NCBI RefSeq assembly: GCF_030936135.1
Contig: NC_082600.1
Location: 18,669,943 to 18,733,942, forward strand
DNA: 64,000 nucleotides
From: Gavia stellata
Lineage: Eukaryota; Chordata; Aves; Gaviiformes; Gaviidae
Reading direction: 5' to 3'
This document shows, piece by piece, positions 27,451-40,839 of this stretch. Under the pieces are notes generated by a model. It ran no database searches. It was not told the origin of the DNA and saw nothing but the letters and a program-made list of their open reading frames with translations. A program made the translations under genes and the position numbers. Position 1 is the stretch's first letter. Each line of letters begins with the position of its first letter.

Positions 27451-30429
27451 CTACAGAGTCTATGAATAAATGGATATGTCGATACACAGACATATATTCC
27501 CTACATGTCCATATAATACAGTTTAATATTTGAATTTTTAATGTAATAGGATTCAGTTCTTTATAATGAATAAAACACAAAGCTGTATCAGTGCTCGGTG
27601 TCCTTGCAGAACAGAGGTGTCCTAATGCTTAATTCATGTTTGCACAATAAACTGAAGGCAGAGGCTGAGAGACACCAAACGCTAAAGACTTTGTTGAAGA
27701 TTTTATGCAAAGGGGCTTTGTGGTGGCTGTCTCCCCACAGCTCAGCTGCTGGAGGTTGCCCAGCACCCCCTTGCACGGCTCCCTTCTGCCTGGAGGAGGG
27801 GAGGGGGCTCTGCCTCCGAGCACCTGTGGGAGCCAGGAGCCCCGGGAGCACCGGTGGCAGCTGAGAGTTTGGGGGAAGGCAGAAGGTGGATGACCCACTC
27901 CCACCACGCTCCCCTGCCACACTGCAAAGGGTCTTCTCACTGCAGGCACAAAAATGCTGAGCTAACCCCACTGTGGCTGATCAAAATCTGATTTCAACGA
28001 GGCAAAAAAACCGCTCCTGATGAAACTTGGCTGCACACTGAATTAGCAGTGGCCCTGGAGCGATGTTTAGAAGGACACAGCAAATGGGAGTGCGCTTAAT
28101 TAAAGTTGACAGTCATAATGGCACTGCCTGTAATAGTATCAGGAGATTATTGGTTACAGGCCAGTGCTACAGGCTGGGTGACGTCCCTGCCAAGGTATGA
28201 CCCTTACACCAGCTCTGTCCAGCCAGATCTTAATTTCTGCTCTTTAACGCTGACCACCTCATGTTGATAGGGAAGTGAAAACAGCTTTTTCCCTCCTGGT
28301 CTCCATCTCCAGCTGCTCTCTGTATCATGCAAACAGAGATTATTGAGAAATCCAAGTCAGGGTTTACCTAACTGATCTTTAATATAATAACAAGTAAATG
28401 AACAAAGGTTAGAGGAAAGAGCTTAGGAGGGAGAAGAAGTGATCTATCATCTCTTCTTCTGATTAACTGGTTGGGTATTTTTATATTTACTTATTTAACC
28501 TATATCCACATTAAAGCAGCGGGGCATGGGCTGTCAAGTTAGCATGTCACTTTTGTGATACGAGATCATCAGGGAAAGCAGCACTGCGACATGTGCTGGG
28601 AGGCTGCATGGACACAGCACCTGGTATGGCCCAGAGCATCCTGCTGGCATAGCATCCCCTCTTTGAGAGAACACTTCAAGACCTCAGTTGTTGCACACTG
28701 TATTGTCCCCCTGAAGTCAACACTTACTCACATGACCTCTCTGGCTCTGGCTCTGTAATCTGCTTCCAAGCAACCAATGGCATGTGTTGAACACCACTCT
28801 TCTGGCTTGGCAGGAAAGTCAAATGTAACTACTACTTTTTACAGAATCTGAGGGCAGCTCCCCTTCAATTTCTTTTTTTTTCTACTCCTTTTTCTCAAAA
28901 AGCTTCAGGATCTTAATTACAGCAACATTCGCCAGTGGAGTTAGAGCACTCTGACTGAGTAGGGTAATGAGGGGCGTGAATTAGCAGGAACATCGACTCG
29001 TGCCTCCAGTCAGTACCTTGATATCTTATCCATTGAAGTAAGTGCATTTTAACATTGCTCCCAGCACAATTCATTATATGTGTGCACTGCAGCCAGAGAA
29101 TCCAGCCAGATGGGTTCAAGCCCTGTCCAAGGAAGGTAGAGAAAGGGGAGATTCAAGAGATTCTCAAAAAAGAGGTTCATATCTTTCAAACTGGGCTTAG
29201 GACTTCCTTGGAAATGCAATGTAGTTCCTGCAAGTGCAGGAGGTCTGGGGTTTTTTTTGTGACGTTCAGGATTCCTAAATCAAATGACTAATGACATAGT
29301 GGGAAAAATCTAGAGACTCCCAGTTACAAGAGTTAACAGAAGAGCCTGGGTAGCAAACAGTATCAGCTGGAGGCTAAAACCAAATGTCACCCTAAGCAAA
29401 GGGCAGGGAATAGGCTGCTCAAAGGACTGGAGGGGAAAACACAGCTCTTTCCCACCACAGAGTCTGTTTATTTTCCATGTCTGTGCATCTTGACAATACA
29501 AGTAAGGCTGCAGGAACAAACTCTGGAGAGGGGAAAAGCCTCCTAGGGAAAAGGTCTGAATATTGGAACACTGCATTGTTGGAAACAATGGATAAGGGCA
29601 AACATGCCTGACATGAGACTCAGTCAAAACATCAGAATAAGCTCCTTCCCACCACAGCAGGTAAATGTTATATTGGGAGACGAAATCATACATAAAAGAA
29701 TGGGGGGAAAATCAGTCCATACTGGTAGAGATAGTAGCTGATTGTATGAATATATTGTTAATAATATTCTAAGATTATCTGAAGAGTTTTAGCAGGTCTA
29801 CAGGATCCAAATGACCCTTAAAGCTCCCATCCCCCTTTTACATCCCCATCCAGATATGAACAATGCAACTGCCTCTGAGTTTGTTAAAGGGTTCAGAAAG
29901 ACAGGATGTGCATACTGCATGCTGCTGGGTAGATTCAATAGTGCAGCAGCCAGTGACAACACCTAAAATGCTGTAACTGAGTGCATTACTCAGCTCTCAG
30001 CCTCAGGGACATGCATTAACCCATTCTACCTCCCCAACCAGGAGCATGCAGGAGGGAAACCCCAGTGCCTGAGCCAGAAAGGAGCCCTGGTCCTTGCGGA
30101 AGAAGAGAAAAGCAAGATCAGGCAGGAGACCTTTACAGGATCAGGCAGGAAAGAGAATCCCTGGGCAGAGGGCTTGTTAGAAAGGGACTGGGAACTGTCA
30201 GTGAGAAACCTCTGTCCTGTGGTTTGGACCGACTGGTGTTGTGGGGAGCAGGACGCTGGGTATACTGGCAAAGCTGTGGGAGACAGCAGAGAAATGCACA
30301 ATTCCATCCTCAGTTCCTTCCCTAACAGAAACAACCTGAAATTAAAAAAGCCATTTTCCCAAACTTTCTGAATATTACATTATTCAAATGTAATAGCAGC
30401 AGGAATTCACCACATCATTAGCATGCAGG

Positions 30430-30490
30430 TACCACACTCCTTTTTGACAGCTAGGGAACCTGGTGCAGAGAGGTTGATATAGCTTAAAAC
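30430..30490 (-). mobile_element. MIR-like SINE remnant (very weak)
   Basis: TTTTTGACAGCTAGGGAACC then TGGTGCAGAGAGGTTGATAT fits the antisense MIR core (TTACAGATG.GGAAACTGAGGCACAGAGAGGTTAA). Only about 45 bases match, so chance cannot be excluded. Confidence 0.3.
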
Positions 30491-33400
30491 ACGTTTTGTA
30501 AAATCAGCCTTGATTCTGGGTGCCTCCATTTCTGGACTCTGTAGCCAGGACTTGTTATGCCTGATACTAAGCAGAGCCAGACAGCCACCAGCCCAGAGGA
30601 GATGAGCAGGAACCTCCACTGTGCAGTAATGCTGATACTCAAGCTGTGCACTTTAGTCGGACACCACAAATCAGCAAATTGTCTTTACCTGTTTTGCCCA
30701 ACAACATGGCCAATGAGCCTCTCAGCTCTTACCTTGGAGACATTGCTGCAGAGTGGAATTTCATTTGGGTGTTTTTCCTAGGAGAGCTCCAGCAGCTGAG
30801 AAGTGAACAGTTGTTTAAAACAGTTCAAAATACCCAGGGAAGGGCTAAGTCAGAGTCACAACTGCTTGCATCCAGATCTCTGACCTTCTAGGGGCTGCTG
30901 GCACATTAGCTGGACTACGATTTCCAAGGCCTGACTGAACTCTTGTACAACACAGGCACGTCAGGGTCCACGTTTTTATTCGTCTCTGCAGCTGTGTTAA
31001 TTCGGTGAAGTGACTTTGCTGGGCAAGCGAGGGACCTGACGCATGGCAGACCTAGAGTGCTGGTTAATGTGGCAATTTGAGTGTTTCAGACAAGCTGCCA
31101 ATCACTCATGTCCCTTCAAAGATGTGTTGGGGTCACTGCCCTCTGCCCCAAATGTGGCCGAGCTACTAGTAGTAAGTTACTAATGAGCTCATGCTTACGG
31201 CGGTGAGTTTTCCTCTTTGCTTTAGCATTCTGATTCTTACTTCTTAAGGTCAGAAGTGGATTCCCAGCCATATAAAGCAATGCATTAGTTTTATGGTCCC
31301 CTGAGAGCACAGCTTGATGGCTGTACCCTTCACCTACACCCTCCTACCTCCTCCAATTCCCCACCGAGCAGCAGCTTCCTAAGGTCTGCCAGAAGCAAGT
31401 ACTTAATGGGATACGTGCCGCGGGGGATGGGACAGCACGGTAATACATGACACCAGGGCATGGCAAACAGGGAAGGGAGCAGAGCACTTATCACTTCTGC
31501 TAGCGGTGATGCGCTGCACCCTTTCAAGCTAGGAGGCCACAAGGCACCTAGTTCAACCAGCCGTGCCGAAAGTGGGCAGCTTGCTACTGCTGGATGATGA
31601 ACGATGCAACCATCTGGGACCCTGCCAAATGGCCCCATGGCTGCATCTGCCTTGTAGGCAGGGTGGGAGGCGAGAGCCTGGCAGGGAGTAGTGAGTGGCA
31701 GCCCGTGGCTCTTCAGCTTTGCACATCTACACAACCTGTCCCACCTGCGGCTGGGCAGACTGTCCTCTTGGTCTGACTTGCAAAGAGATGATGGTGCAAG
31801 CACAGGAATGTTTCTTTGGTCTTTCTGTCTGTTGGCTTAGGGATAGAGGAAAAAGAGTACTTCCAGCCTGATCAGATCCATTGGCTCTGGAGCTCAAGAC
31901 TGTTCCAGAGCTGGTGCACTAGTAAAGTGGCAAACTACTGGTCTCAGGCTGCGGTTATGAGCTGCCATGTGGACAGGTGACTGTGTGACTTAAGCCATTA
32001 CATCCACGGCTCACCACTGACTGCTCCACCTTTTTGTCAAGACATTAGGTTAGATGTCACAGCAATGAAGGCAGAAATCACTTTATGTCGGGCTTAAACT
32101 CAAGGACTTGGGCTTTTCCCCACTTTTACTAGAAGTAAAAAAGAGAGGAGTAGCTCACAGAGGGAAGCTGCCCCCACCATTGGTTCCAAAATGTTCCCAG
32201 ACAGGCAAGCATCTATGTTATGTGGACTTTCAATCCAGTCACTGGCAGATTTGTGAAAGAGAGTGTCCCTTTGACTTTTCCATGTACCCACATCAGCCCT
32301 AGAGTGCTCCCTCATGCCCTTGCAAAACCAGAAAGTCCCTGAGAAACATGGACCTCTTCCTTGAAGACCTGCATGCCAGATACCCTGCTGCACCTCTGTC
32401 CCAGGGCAGGGCTGCTTCACCACCTGCTCCCGGGGCTTGAGTGGGCACCTCCAGACACAACCTGCCAGTGGTTTCAGCGCCATAAACTGCATCCAACAGT
32501 GATTTGTCACAGCCAGCTTCTTCACCCGCCAACTTGTGGAAGCACAGCGTGATCATCACACGGCCGGGAAAGGCTGCAGTGCCTCTCTGAGTTACAGCTC
32601 TCCTCTTGCTCTTGCAGATTTGTAAGGTGTAAGATGCTTTCTCCACACACAAGGCTTGAGCCATATAACACTCACATTCAAACTTGCAGTTCCCTGCTGA
32701 GCTGCACCCTTCCCACTGCTCCACGATGGTGTGCAACTGGAAACACCCCTTCCTCTCACACTATTTGCTTCCCCAAGTAACCCAAGTGCTACCTTCTCTA
32801 TTTTTTCTCCATTACAAAGGTCTGAACCCAGATCACTGTACACACTGAGATGCCAAATCTGATGGCTGCAGTGAGCTGTGGGTGCTCAGAGCCCTGCAGA
32901 AGGCAGAGGCACCCCCCTACTGCTGAGCAGAGGTGGGAGTTTGGCTCCCTGCTTTCCTGTGTTTTCGGGGCTGCCTGGTGAGCTGGGAGGGGGTTGGCCA
33001 TGAGTCATCCAGCCGGTACGAGCATGTGGGTGGCAAATTTTGCAGCAGATCCTGGCTAGAGGATTAAGGCATATGGCGACGTGTATGCAACTGCTGTTCA
33101 GTCAGAGCCACTGCTGGAGCTCAGTATCAAGGGGAAGCCCATGCAAACCTCCTCTTGTAGACATGCCTCTCTCTTTACCTGTCTCTGCAATCAGTGGCCA
33201 TAGGATTGGCTTTTAAAGAGGGCGAGTGGTTAGTATTGACTGAGTAACTCCTTTCCATTTCATTTATTTAGATGAAACAATAAGCATCTAGCACAAGGCT
33301 GCTTTTGCCACCACCAGTGTCTGTGTGGTAGTGGAGCATACCCCATTGGCGGAGCTGTCACAGACACGTGGGGCTGGTGGCTGCTCAAGACCCTGGAGGT

Positions 33401-33834
33401 CTGCACCCGCTGCTCTGCCCCGTAATCAGGCAGCTGCCTGTTTGGCAGGACTTTGCACAATGCTGGGGCCCACGCTAGCATACTTGTTGTATAAGAGGAG
33501 CCTTTTAAGTCAACCCAGAGATCTGTGTATCTTATTATCTTGTCCCCAATACCGTCCAGGCACGAGACACCATGACCAGACAGGAGGATGCTCTCTGCAT
33601 GCACCGGCTGCAGGGCACTGGGCTGCAGAGCCTGGGGCAGCGCAAGCTCTCCCTGAGCAAAACCAAAGCCACAGCCAGCAGCCCAAACCAAGTGCTCTGG
33701 GAAATATCTGAGACTGGATAACCACATGGTGATGCTGCCTCCAGTGATCAGCAGCACAGGGGCTTCCTGCACCAGACAGTATTCTTTGGTTTAAGAGCCC
33801 TTGGTGGGTTTTTCTTCCAGGAATGAGTTTTATC

Positions 33835-33990
33835 AAATTTTGAAGCCATGTAAGCTTTCAGCATCCATAACATCCTGAGGAAAGGCGTTCCACAGTTTAC
33901 CTCTGCATTAGGCAAAGATGAATATCCCCATGTTTGCTTTGAGCCTGCCCACAGCCAGGATCCTTGTATTTCTGGGTGAGAACATGAGGG
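33835..33990 (-). mobile_element. ancient CR1 remnant
   Basis: The plus strand holds CATCCTGAGGAAAGGCGTTC followed by CACAGTTTACCTCTGC, then TTTGCTTTGAGCCTGCCCAC and GATCCTTGTATTTCTGGGTG. These are, in order, the antisense of a well-known old CR1 3' region (in the young copies the same place reads CTGTTCCAGTGTTTCACCAC). Short and diverged; ends are approximate. Confidence 0.65.
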
Positions 33991-33994
33991 GGAG

Positions 33995-36900
33995 ACAGGA
34001 TCTTGAGACTGGGATGCTGGTTTGGGGAGCCAGGCTAAGCAGTATTATGGTTGGGGCTAAAGGATTTAAGGTTCAGGAAGGGACTATTAAATGTGTACCA
34101 GAGCAGTAGCTTTTAAAAAAATTATGTAGGTCCCCAAAATGGCTTGGGCGGAAAGCAGTGCTCCAGAACACCAGCTGCCACTGTCTCACCCTTCAGAGAG
34201 AGCACAAGAGAAAGTCTGATCTCTTTGTAAGTGTATAATAATTTCATGCTAATCAAATATCCAGGGAAAAATATCTTTTACTGGGAAATTCTGCATCATG
34301 GTGCCTATTAAAAGAATAGAAAGTCACGTCCATTCCCTGCCTCATTTGTGCTGTCCTCAGGTTCTGCAATACACAAGACAGTTAATTTTCCAGGTAAGGA
34401 ACATGATTAAAATTATGACAGGTAGATGTTTGTTGATTTCTTTCAGCATCATGAGGAAATAAAGTTGAAATAAAGTCAGTTGAACAGATTTAAGAGATGA
34501 TCCATGCCCTTAAATGCCTACAGTGTGCTGAGGCAAAGCTGAGAGACAGGTGATGCTATTAGCCAGGGGTGAACTCAGCCTTCCCAGGGCCAGAGCACGT
34601 GGCTGGACTTTGGTGTCCAGATCTTTCTTCCTCTTCAAAACCTATTGCTCAGGCCTAGTTGTTTCCTCAGCACTGCTGACCTGCTTCTTCAAGCAGAGGA
34701 GCATGTCATACTAGGATTGCAACCAGCCACACCACACTTTCTTGTGTAGAGTAGACTGGACAGATACACACACCATTGAATCTTCTAAACTTCCTTCTTG
34801 ACCACTGATCCAGAATGAAACAAACAGGATCTGAAGGACCTTCAGGACATGTTACCATCCTCCCCTGTGCCTGAAGTAATCTCCTCCATTATTTAAATGA
34901 TTATTGCTGTTGTTTTTTCAAAGTAGATCAGACTTCTCTTCCAAGTTTTTCTGTCCTGTTCGACCCTATGTGGACAGTGACCAGAGGCTGGATGAATAGA
35001 AGGTTTAGTTTCTGACGGAGTAGGTCCCACTTTCTCCTGTGTCATGGTATTTTACTGTACCAGGGTTTCCAGCCCTTCAGGGGAATAGTTTTAGTGAAAA
35101 GGCATTGACATTTCAGAAAGAAGTTGTTGCTTCTTTTCATTTGACATGTAGACACGATTTCCTTTTAAGAGGCCATACAGCCAGGGGCTGGAGTTGAAGA
35201 AGACATGAAGGGTAAATGTTCTTCCTGGGTCCAGTGCCACACTTCTGTAACAGGGCTGAGGAGATCCAGCTGTCCTCTTGCCCAGTCAGTGGATAATGCT
35301 CAAACAGAGCCAAGATGGGGTGTAAACAGCCCTGGAGCCATCCTTCCTTTAAACCCCCGGGTTTATAATCACAGGCATCCAGTGAGATGAAGTGCGGACA
35401 CAAGGACACCATCCCTTTGCAGTGTTTGGGATGGCGGGTGGCTGCAGAACTGTCTCACCACTCATCTCCCAGCCCCGGTCCTGTGGGGCTCTGCTCTCGC
35501 CTCCCATCCACCCAACACTGGGAAACACTGGACCACCTCCTCTTTACGCTCACGCTTGGCAATGATCGTGGAGAAGCCCCCCTGCGCAGTGTGCTAATTA
35601 GCTTACCTGTGCTTTACATGTTGCCATTGCCCCAGAAAGCAGAGATCAGGGGGTACCATGGCTCACGTCGGGAAAATAACTGTTATGTTGTCGGAAGATT
35701 AGGAAGAATTATTTTGGCTGGACTATTATTTCCAATTAAAAGATGCTAGGACACAGCAGACATTCATGCAGGATATCTGCACTATGCAGAGTAAGAATCA
35801 AATCTGAACAGCTAGGTTATTCGGACTCATTTTAATGCAGCGCTGGTAAATAAAAGTGCACTGGTTTTATTAGCTTTATAAAACAACTGTTACATAGAAT
35901 AATTTTTGGGATGGAGCAGGACATCAACACAATGTCTGCTGGGGTTGTTCATGTTCACATCAGCATATATCTGCAAATTAAGATGTTAATTTGTGAAAGA
36001 GGTGATCATGAGGAGGCTCTGTAAAGGCTGTGGTATAGGATATTATTTTATTTTATTTTATTTTATTTTATTTTATTTTATTTTATTTTATTTTATTTTA
36101 TTTTATTTTAAATTTTTACAAGCTGCAGCCCTCATGAGAACCAGAGATGACCATTCAGCTCTCCAGCACATGCTGGGCCAGGTCACTTTCCTCACCCCGG
36201 GCAAGCAGCCAGCTCTGTCTAATACCATTATATTCTTTCTCTCCTTCTGATATTAAAATACAGAATTACTTTACCTCACTGTGAACATTCAAAAACTTTG
36301 AGCAACCAGAATGGTCATTTCCAAAAATCTCAGGTCCTGCACTGAACAGTAATTTCAGTTTTTATTTAAACCTGCATGGAAAATAAAAAAATGTGCTGAG
36401 CAAGCCCTAAAACCTTTGAAACTTGGAAGAAAACACTTTTTTCAGTCTCCTGGCTGCTAAGCTGTTGCTGTTTTGCAGTGCTTGCCATGGTGGTGCGGAT
36501 GGCTCACGACCACAAGGCACCTGGGGTCTGTGCCCGGGCTTCAGCCTTTGGAGAACACACACTGAAACCCATAAAATTTCAAGGAGACAACCACTAGAAA
36601 AAAACTCCATGAGGCTGTGGCTTATGTGAGTGGCCAGGGCCCACGGTACTGCAGTTGTGTTTGAAGTCAGCCGGTTTGCAACCGAAAAAGCAGGGTACAA
36701 GCTACATCCAGGCAAGCAGCCCCTACCCACGCCCAGGGCCTGACCCCAGCTTCCGTCTGTGGATGGGACCAAACAGTGACCCATTTCAAGTTACACCTTG
36801 GCTTCTGCTCTGACTGAAGAGGACATGGGAGGATTTTGTTGCATGGCCACTGGAGACACGGAATACAGAACAAATGGGTACCTGTGGATGATTTTCACTA

Positions 36901-39900
36901 GAGCTACAGCTACACTCTCTTACCTCTTCTCTCTTAGCCTCCAATAACGTACAGCATTTTCTTCCCCGATAACTCATCACCTTCCTAAAGCAGCTTTAAT
37001 GCCAAGGTAACTTTAACTGTCTTATTAGACACTATATTCAGAGAAACAGCCTGTGCTAAGGCACTAAACTATCAAGATTTAAGGGGAAAAAATTTTACAA
37101 ACAGTAGGTAATGAAAGCACCTAAATTTCCTGTCTGTGTCTTGACAAAGCTGCAGATTGACTCATGGTTCCTGACATATTAATAAAAAGGTTCGGTGCGT
37201 GGGAAAGGGGAAACGGGTGGTGTTTGTTCCTGCAGAGGATAAACAGAGAAGCACCTTGGAGTCTACAGAATTTTCCAAGCCTGTTCCTCTTTGCTTATTT
37301 AAAAGCTTTATTTTTTTTTAATAAAAGCAAGTTTACAGAGATAGGAAGACAATAAAAGACAGTGCCATTTCCTAACTTGTTAGTGCTGGATAAAGGTGAC
37401 AGGCTAAACAAAATCATCCCCATCCTTATAATATTCCTTGTTTGATTGCTTACAAATAAACCAGTTTAATAAAGGCTCCGAGATACAAATGCCACATGGT
37501 CTTATTGACAGGAGCGAGGGAAAGGAGAACATAATAATCTATCCCTCAGATTAATTAGCTAGATAAAATATGCATTTACTTCATTCTAGACAGAAAAATA
37601 TAATTTACCAACCAGCAGTTTAGGCAGGCACACTACTGTTAAAAGCCAGACCCGGCTGATCCTAACTAGGTGGAAAAGATGAGACCCCGCAGCCCTGTGG
37701 AAGACGGGCTCCTCCTCCCCTCTGCAGCAGCAGCCCACCGTGGCGAGGCTTCCCCCCACACCTCCTTCAGCTCCAGGCGGGAGTGGCTGCAGGAAACAGT
37801 GGGTCCATTTTACCCCACCAAGTACGTTTCCCTAGGACTCAACACACCTGTATTTAGGAAAGTCTGCCACTGGGGATGTTTTATCACTGTGGATTCACTG
37901 TAACCCACAAAACTTCAGCTGCAGCAGAGGTCACAGCTGGAGGATGCAGCCTGGACCCCACTGTCGGTGTTCTGCCTGCTGCCACCTCAGCTGCCGCTCA
38001 GGACACCTCGTCCTAAACACAAACTTGGGTCTTATTTTGTCAGAAGTGTGTCACAGTTTAAATCAAACAAGATCTGTCTTTATTCTGTGACAAACCGCAG
38101 TTCCCAGCCCATAGCAAATCATTGCACTAATATTACACCCGCTCAGTGGGCAGAAACTGATATACCCACACTCTAACCTCAGCTCAGGCGAAATTACATG
38201 ACACCAGATTTCTTTTTTAATACCGTGGCATTAGTTGCTGAAATCGAGGCAACACTTGCCATAACTTTTTCATGGTCAACCGCTGGGAAATAATTTTTCA
38301 TAAACATAAGCCCTTACGGCAGGGAGTAGATCAACTTGGACTTAACACAATAATGCCAAAAATCTCAAAAAAAGTCCTACTTAGGCACTCAGAAAATGCC
38401 TTGAGATATCTGAAGTGCTAAGCAAAATGCAACCTTCCTGACGGATCACCAGATGATGTGGAGGAGGGTGTTGCTCAGAAGCACCTTGAGTTTCAACAGC
38501 TCCATACTTGAGGTCAGTGGGTCTTGAGGTCGGTGCCAGGTCCCTGGGGTTGGTTTGGCAGGTGTGATGGCAGATGGGTTTCCTCTTCCCAGTGCCAAGG
38601 AGGATGGAAACCCAGCTTCCAGGGGTCAACAAAGAATGCTGCAAACACCTTCTCATGCTCTGCTTGAAAGAGTCCAAGGGGAAAAATGTACATGGAAATG
38701 GAGACCTCCATACTGCTGCTGACCTAAACCCATTTTCAATGAAAAATGAAGCGTTGTGCCTTCCTGTTATAAAGCAGGAGGCTGGAGTATTGTGTGGCCT
38801 TGCAAGTAAAGGTAAGGTAATTTTTGTGAATAAAATGAGAGGAAAACGGTAGGAGTTAAAGGCACATATTTTATCTGTAACTGGCCAGAGGAGCACCAGA
38901 TGCCTGATACTGCCTGGTTTGTCCAAGTGGAAACCGAGGCAAAGAAACGAATAACTGCTGGGAAACAACGCTGTTGTAAGTGGTCCTGACCTTTCCCGAA
39001 ACTTCCCCCCATGTCACAGCCGAGCTCCTTTCAGCCTCCTCCCCACTCATCGTTCGAGGGCTTGGCTTTGAGTATAACATTGATGCTAGGAAAACCATTC
39101 ATAAAATTGTATTGCAACTTCTCACACCAAGCCATTTTGGGAATAAGCCAAACAGGTATTTGATTCAACCTTTTCTCCCCACCCAAAACACAAGGTGTTC
39201 CAGGTTTTAGACTAAAAAAATAGTAAATAAATAGAGTAACAGCTATAAGATTTGATGAGGTCCATGTTTCTGAGTGGGTATACCATTTCATCCCACTGCC
39301 TCCGCAGCGCTGGAGGTGGGCAAAGCCAGGGCAGGGCAATGCTTGCCCAGAGACGGCAGCGATGGGCCTCATTTCTGGCTGTGTTTGCAGCCCAACCTGG
39401 GCTGCAGGTGCACAGCCCCTACCAAAGCAGCAGCTGCACCACTTGCTTTTATTAAAGTCTTTCTTTGCATAATTGATCTCTGTGTGAACCCTTGGGAAGC
39501 AGCAGATGCAGGAAGTTCAAACCGATGCTTTCAATAATCCGAGATTAATGATAAATAGTCATGTATAACCGATACAGGTGATCACACAGCTCTGCTTTAT
39601 GCCTATGGAAACGCCTGTTCTGCCTGCAAAGCCAGGCCCCCAGTCCTCGGACAACCTTGATCTCCCTCCCTGGTCTCCACAGGCAGAGGCAGGATTTTTG
39701 GCCTGTAAGCAGGCCCAGCTGTGCCTGGCACGGCGGCTGTTCGGCCCCGGGGCCCAGCAGCAGAGGTGGCTTCACCACCCCCATCTCCTCCGCAGGCGGC
39801 ACTGCTTTGGTTTCCAGCTTGGAAGCAGAAGTTTGGACAACTTCCCCTACTGCTACCCTCCAAAAATGCCATGTGCAATTAGACCTTCCCCGTCAAGATA

Positions 39901-40530
39901 AGGCCTTATGGCCACACACATCACCGAGGAACCAGGTGCTGTCATACTGCCTGGGATGAGGCAGCGCTTCCTGCTCCGGGACTGCAGGACAGAGTCACCG
40001 GAGTTTGCGGTGCCAGACTGGCTGCCCGGGGTCTGGCAGCAGCTACCGTGGGGCCACAGCCGCACGCTTGCAGACCGAGGTGCCTTCCACCATCTGCGCG
40101 GCTCTCTGAAGAAGGGGGCACAGATGCAGCTCTGTGAAAGCAAAGCCTTCGCTGGTTTTCTGAAGTAAAGGCTGGGGAAGTTTGTGTGTGAACAGCTTGA
40201 GTGTCCTGTAAAGTTCAAAGTCATGTCCCACTAAGTTAGCAGGGCCCAGAAGAATCAAGGCTTTCCAAAACAAAACTCAGACTCCTTCCTTCAGGTGCAT
40301 AAATACATATTTAGGAGATCCCACTTGGGAAAGTCTCGATCCGCATATTTAGTTGGCAGAAACCAGTAGGTAATTCAAGCTGAGCTGGCTTTATTGTACA
40401 GGGAAGCTTTGAACATCAGCATGAACAGCTGGGGAAATACTGATTTCTGCCCTTTGTTTCATCTGCTGCATCTGTGCAATGCCCCGAGCAGCCGCAGCCA
40501 GAGTGAAACTGGAAGGCTCCCTCCCACAGA
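33995..40530. other. intergenic, no gene recognised
   Basis: Contains the TTTTA microsatellite. The stretches at 35,790-36,000 and 37,430-37,620 are AT-rich, repeat-free and word-rich (TTAATTAGCTAG, ATATGCAT). The 195-codon open frame on the minus strand at 38381-38968 is the longest non-repeat frame in the window, but its translation is not like any protein I know and it has no supporting context. Confidence 0.5.
36046..36110 (+). repeat. (TTTTA)13 pentanucleotide microsatellite
   Basis: Thirteen perfect copies of TTTTA, flanked by an imperfect TATTA on the left and AATTTTTAC on the right. Long perfect arrays of this kind are usually length-variable between individuals. A short stretch of the same unit occurs at about 9,437-9,460. 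Confidence 0.97.
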
Positions 40531-40536
40531 ATCTAC

Positions 40537-40834
40537 TAAGGTTGGAAAAGACCTGTAAGATCATCAAGTCCAACCATCAACCCAACACCACCATGCCCAT
40601 TAAACCATGTCCCGCAATGCCACGTCCATACGTTCCTTGAACGACTCCAGTGAAGGTGACTCCACCACCTCCCTGGGCAGCCTGTTCCAGTGTTTCACCA
40701 CCCTCTCAGTAAAGAAATTTTTCCTAATATCCAGCCTGAACCTCCCCTGGCGCAACTTGAAGCCATTTCCTCTTGTCCTGTGGCTAGTCACTTGGGAGAA
40801 GAGACCAACACCCACCTCTCTGCAACCCCCTCCC
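40537..40834 (-). mobile_element. CR1 LINE 3' fragment
   Basis: On the minus strand this reads as the last 70 or so codons of CR1 ORF2 ([17 protein letters not shown], then [20 protein letters not shown]) and the 3' end with GATCTTACAGGTC and TTCCAACC. It is the same subfamily as the copy at 22.8-23.6 kb; both share the [15 protein letters not shown] block, and by eye the bases agree at most positions. 5'-truncated, opposite orientation. Confidence 0.93.
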
Positions 40835-40839
40835 AGCTT

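Larger units (their letters stand above)
23645..33830. other. intergenic, no gene recognised
   Basis: About 10 kb with two weak SINE remnants and no recognisable exon. Open frames (for example 30026-30334 and 31330-31803, both minus) have no family resemblance. The stretch 28,060-28,180 is repeat-free, with a GCTTAATTAAAG word, and could be conserved non-coding DNA (inference). Confidence 0.5.

Noticed and set aside
33260..33772. 170-codon open frame on the minus strand
   Set aside because: Overlapped by long frames on both strands, with Ala/Cys/Gln-rich low-information translation. Treated as chance.
35993..36250. Open frame with repeated FYFIL units
   Set aside because: It is the translation of the TTTTA microsatellite, not a protein.
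38381..38968. 195-codon open frame on the minus strand
   Set aside because: Longest non-repeat frame in the window, but the translation fits no family I know, has no periodic or domain structure, and overlaps open frames on the other strand. Most likely chance.
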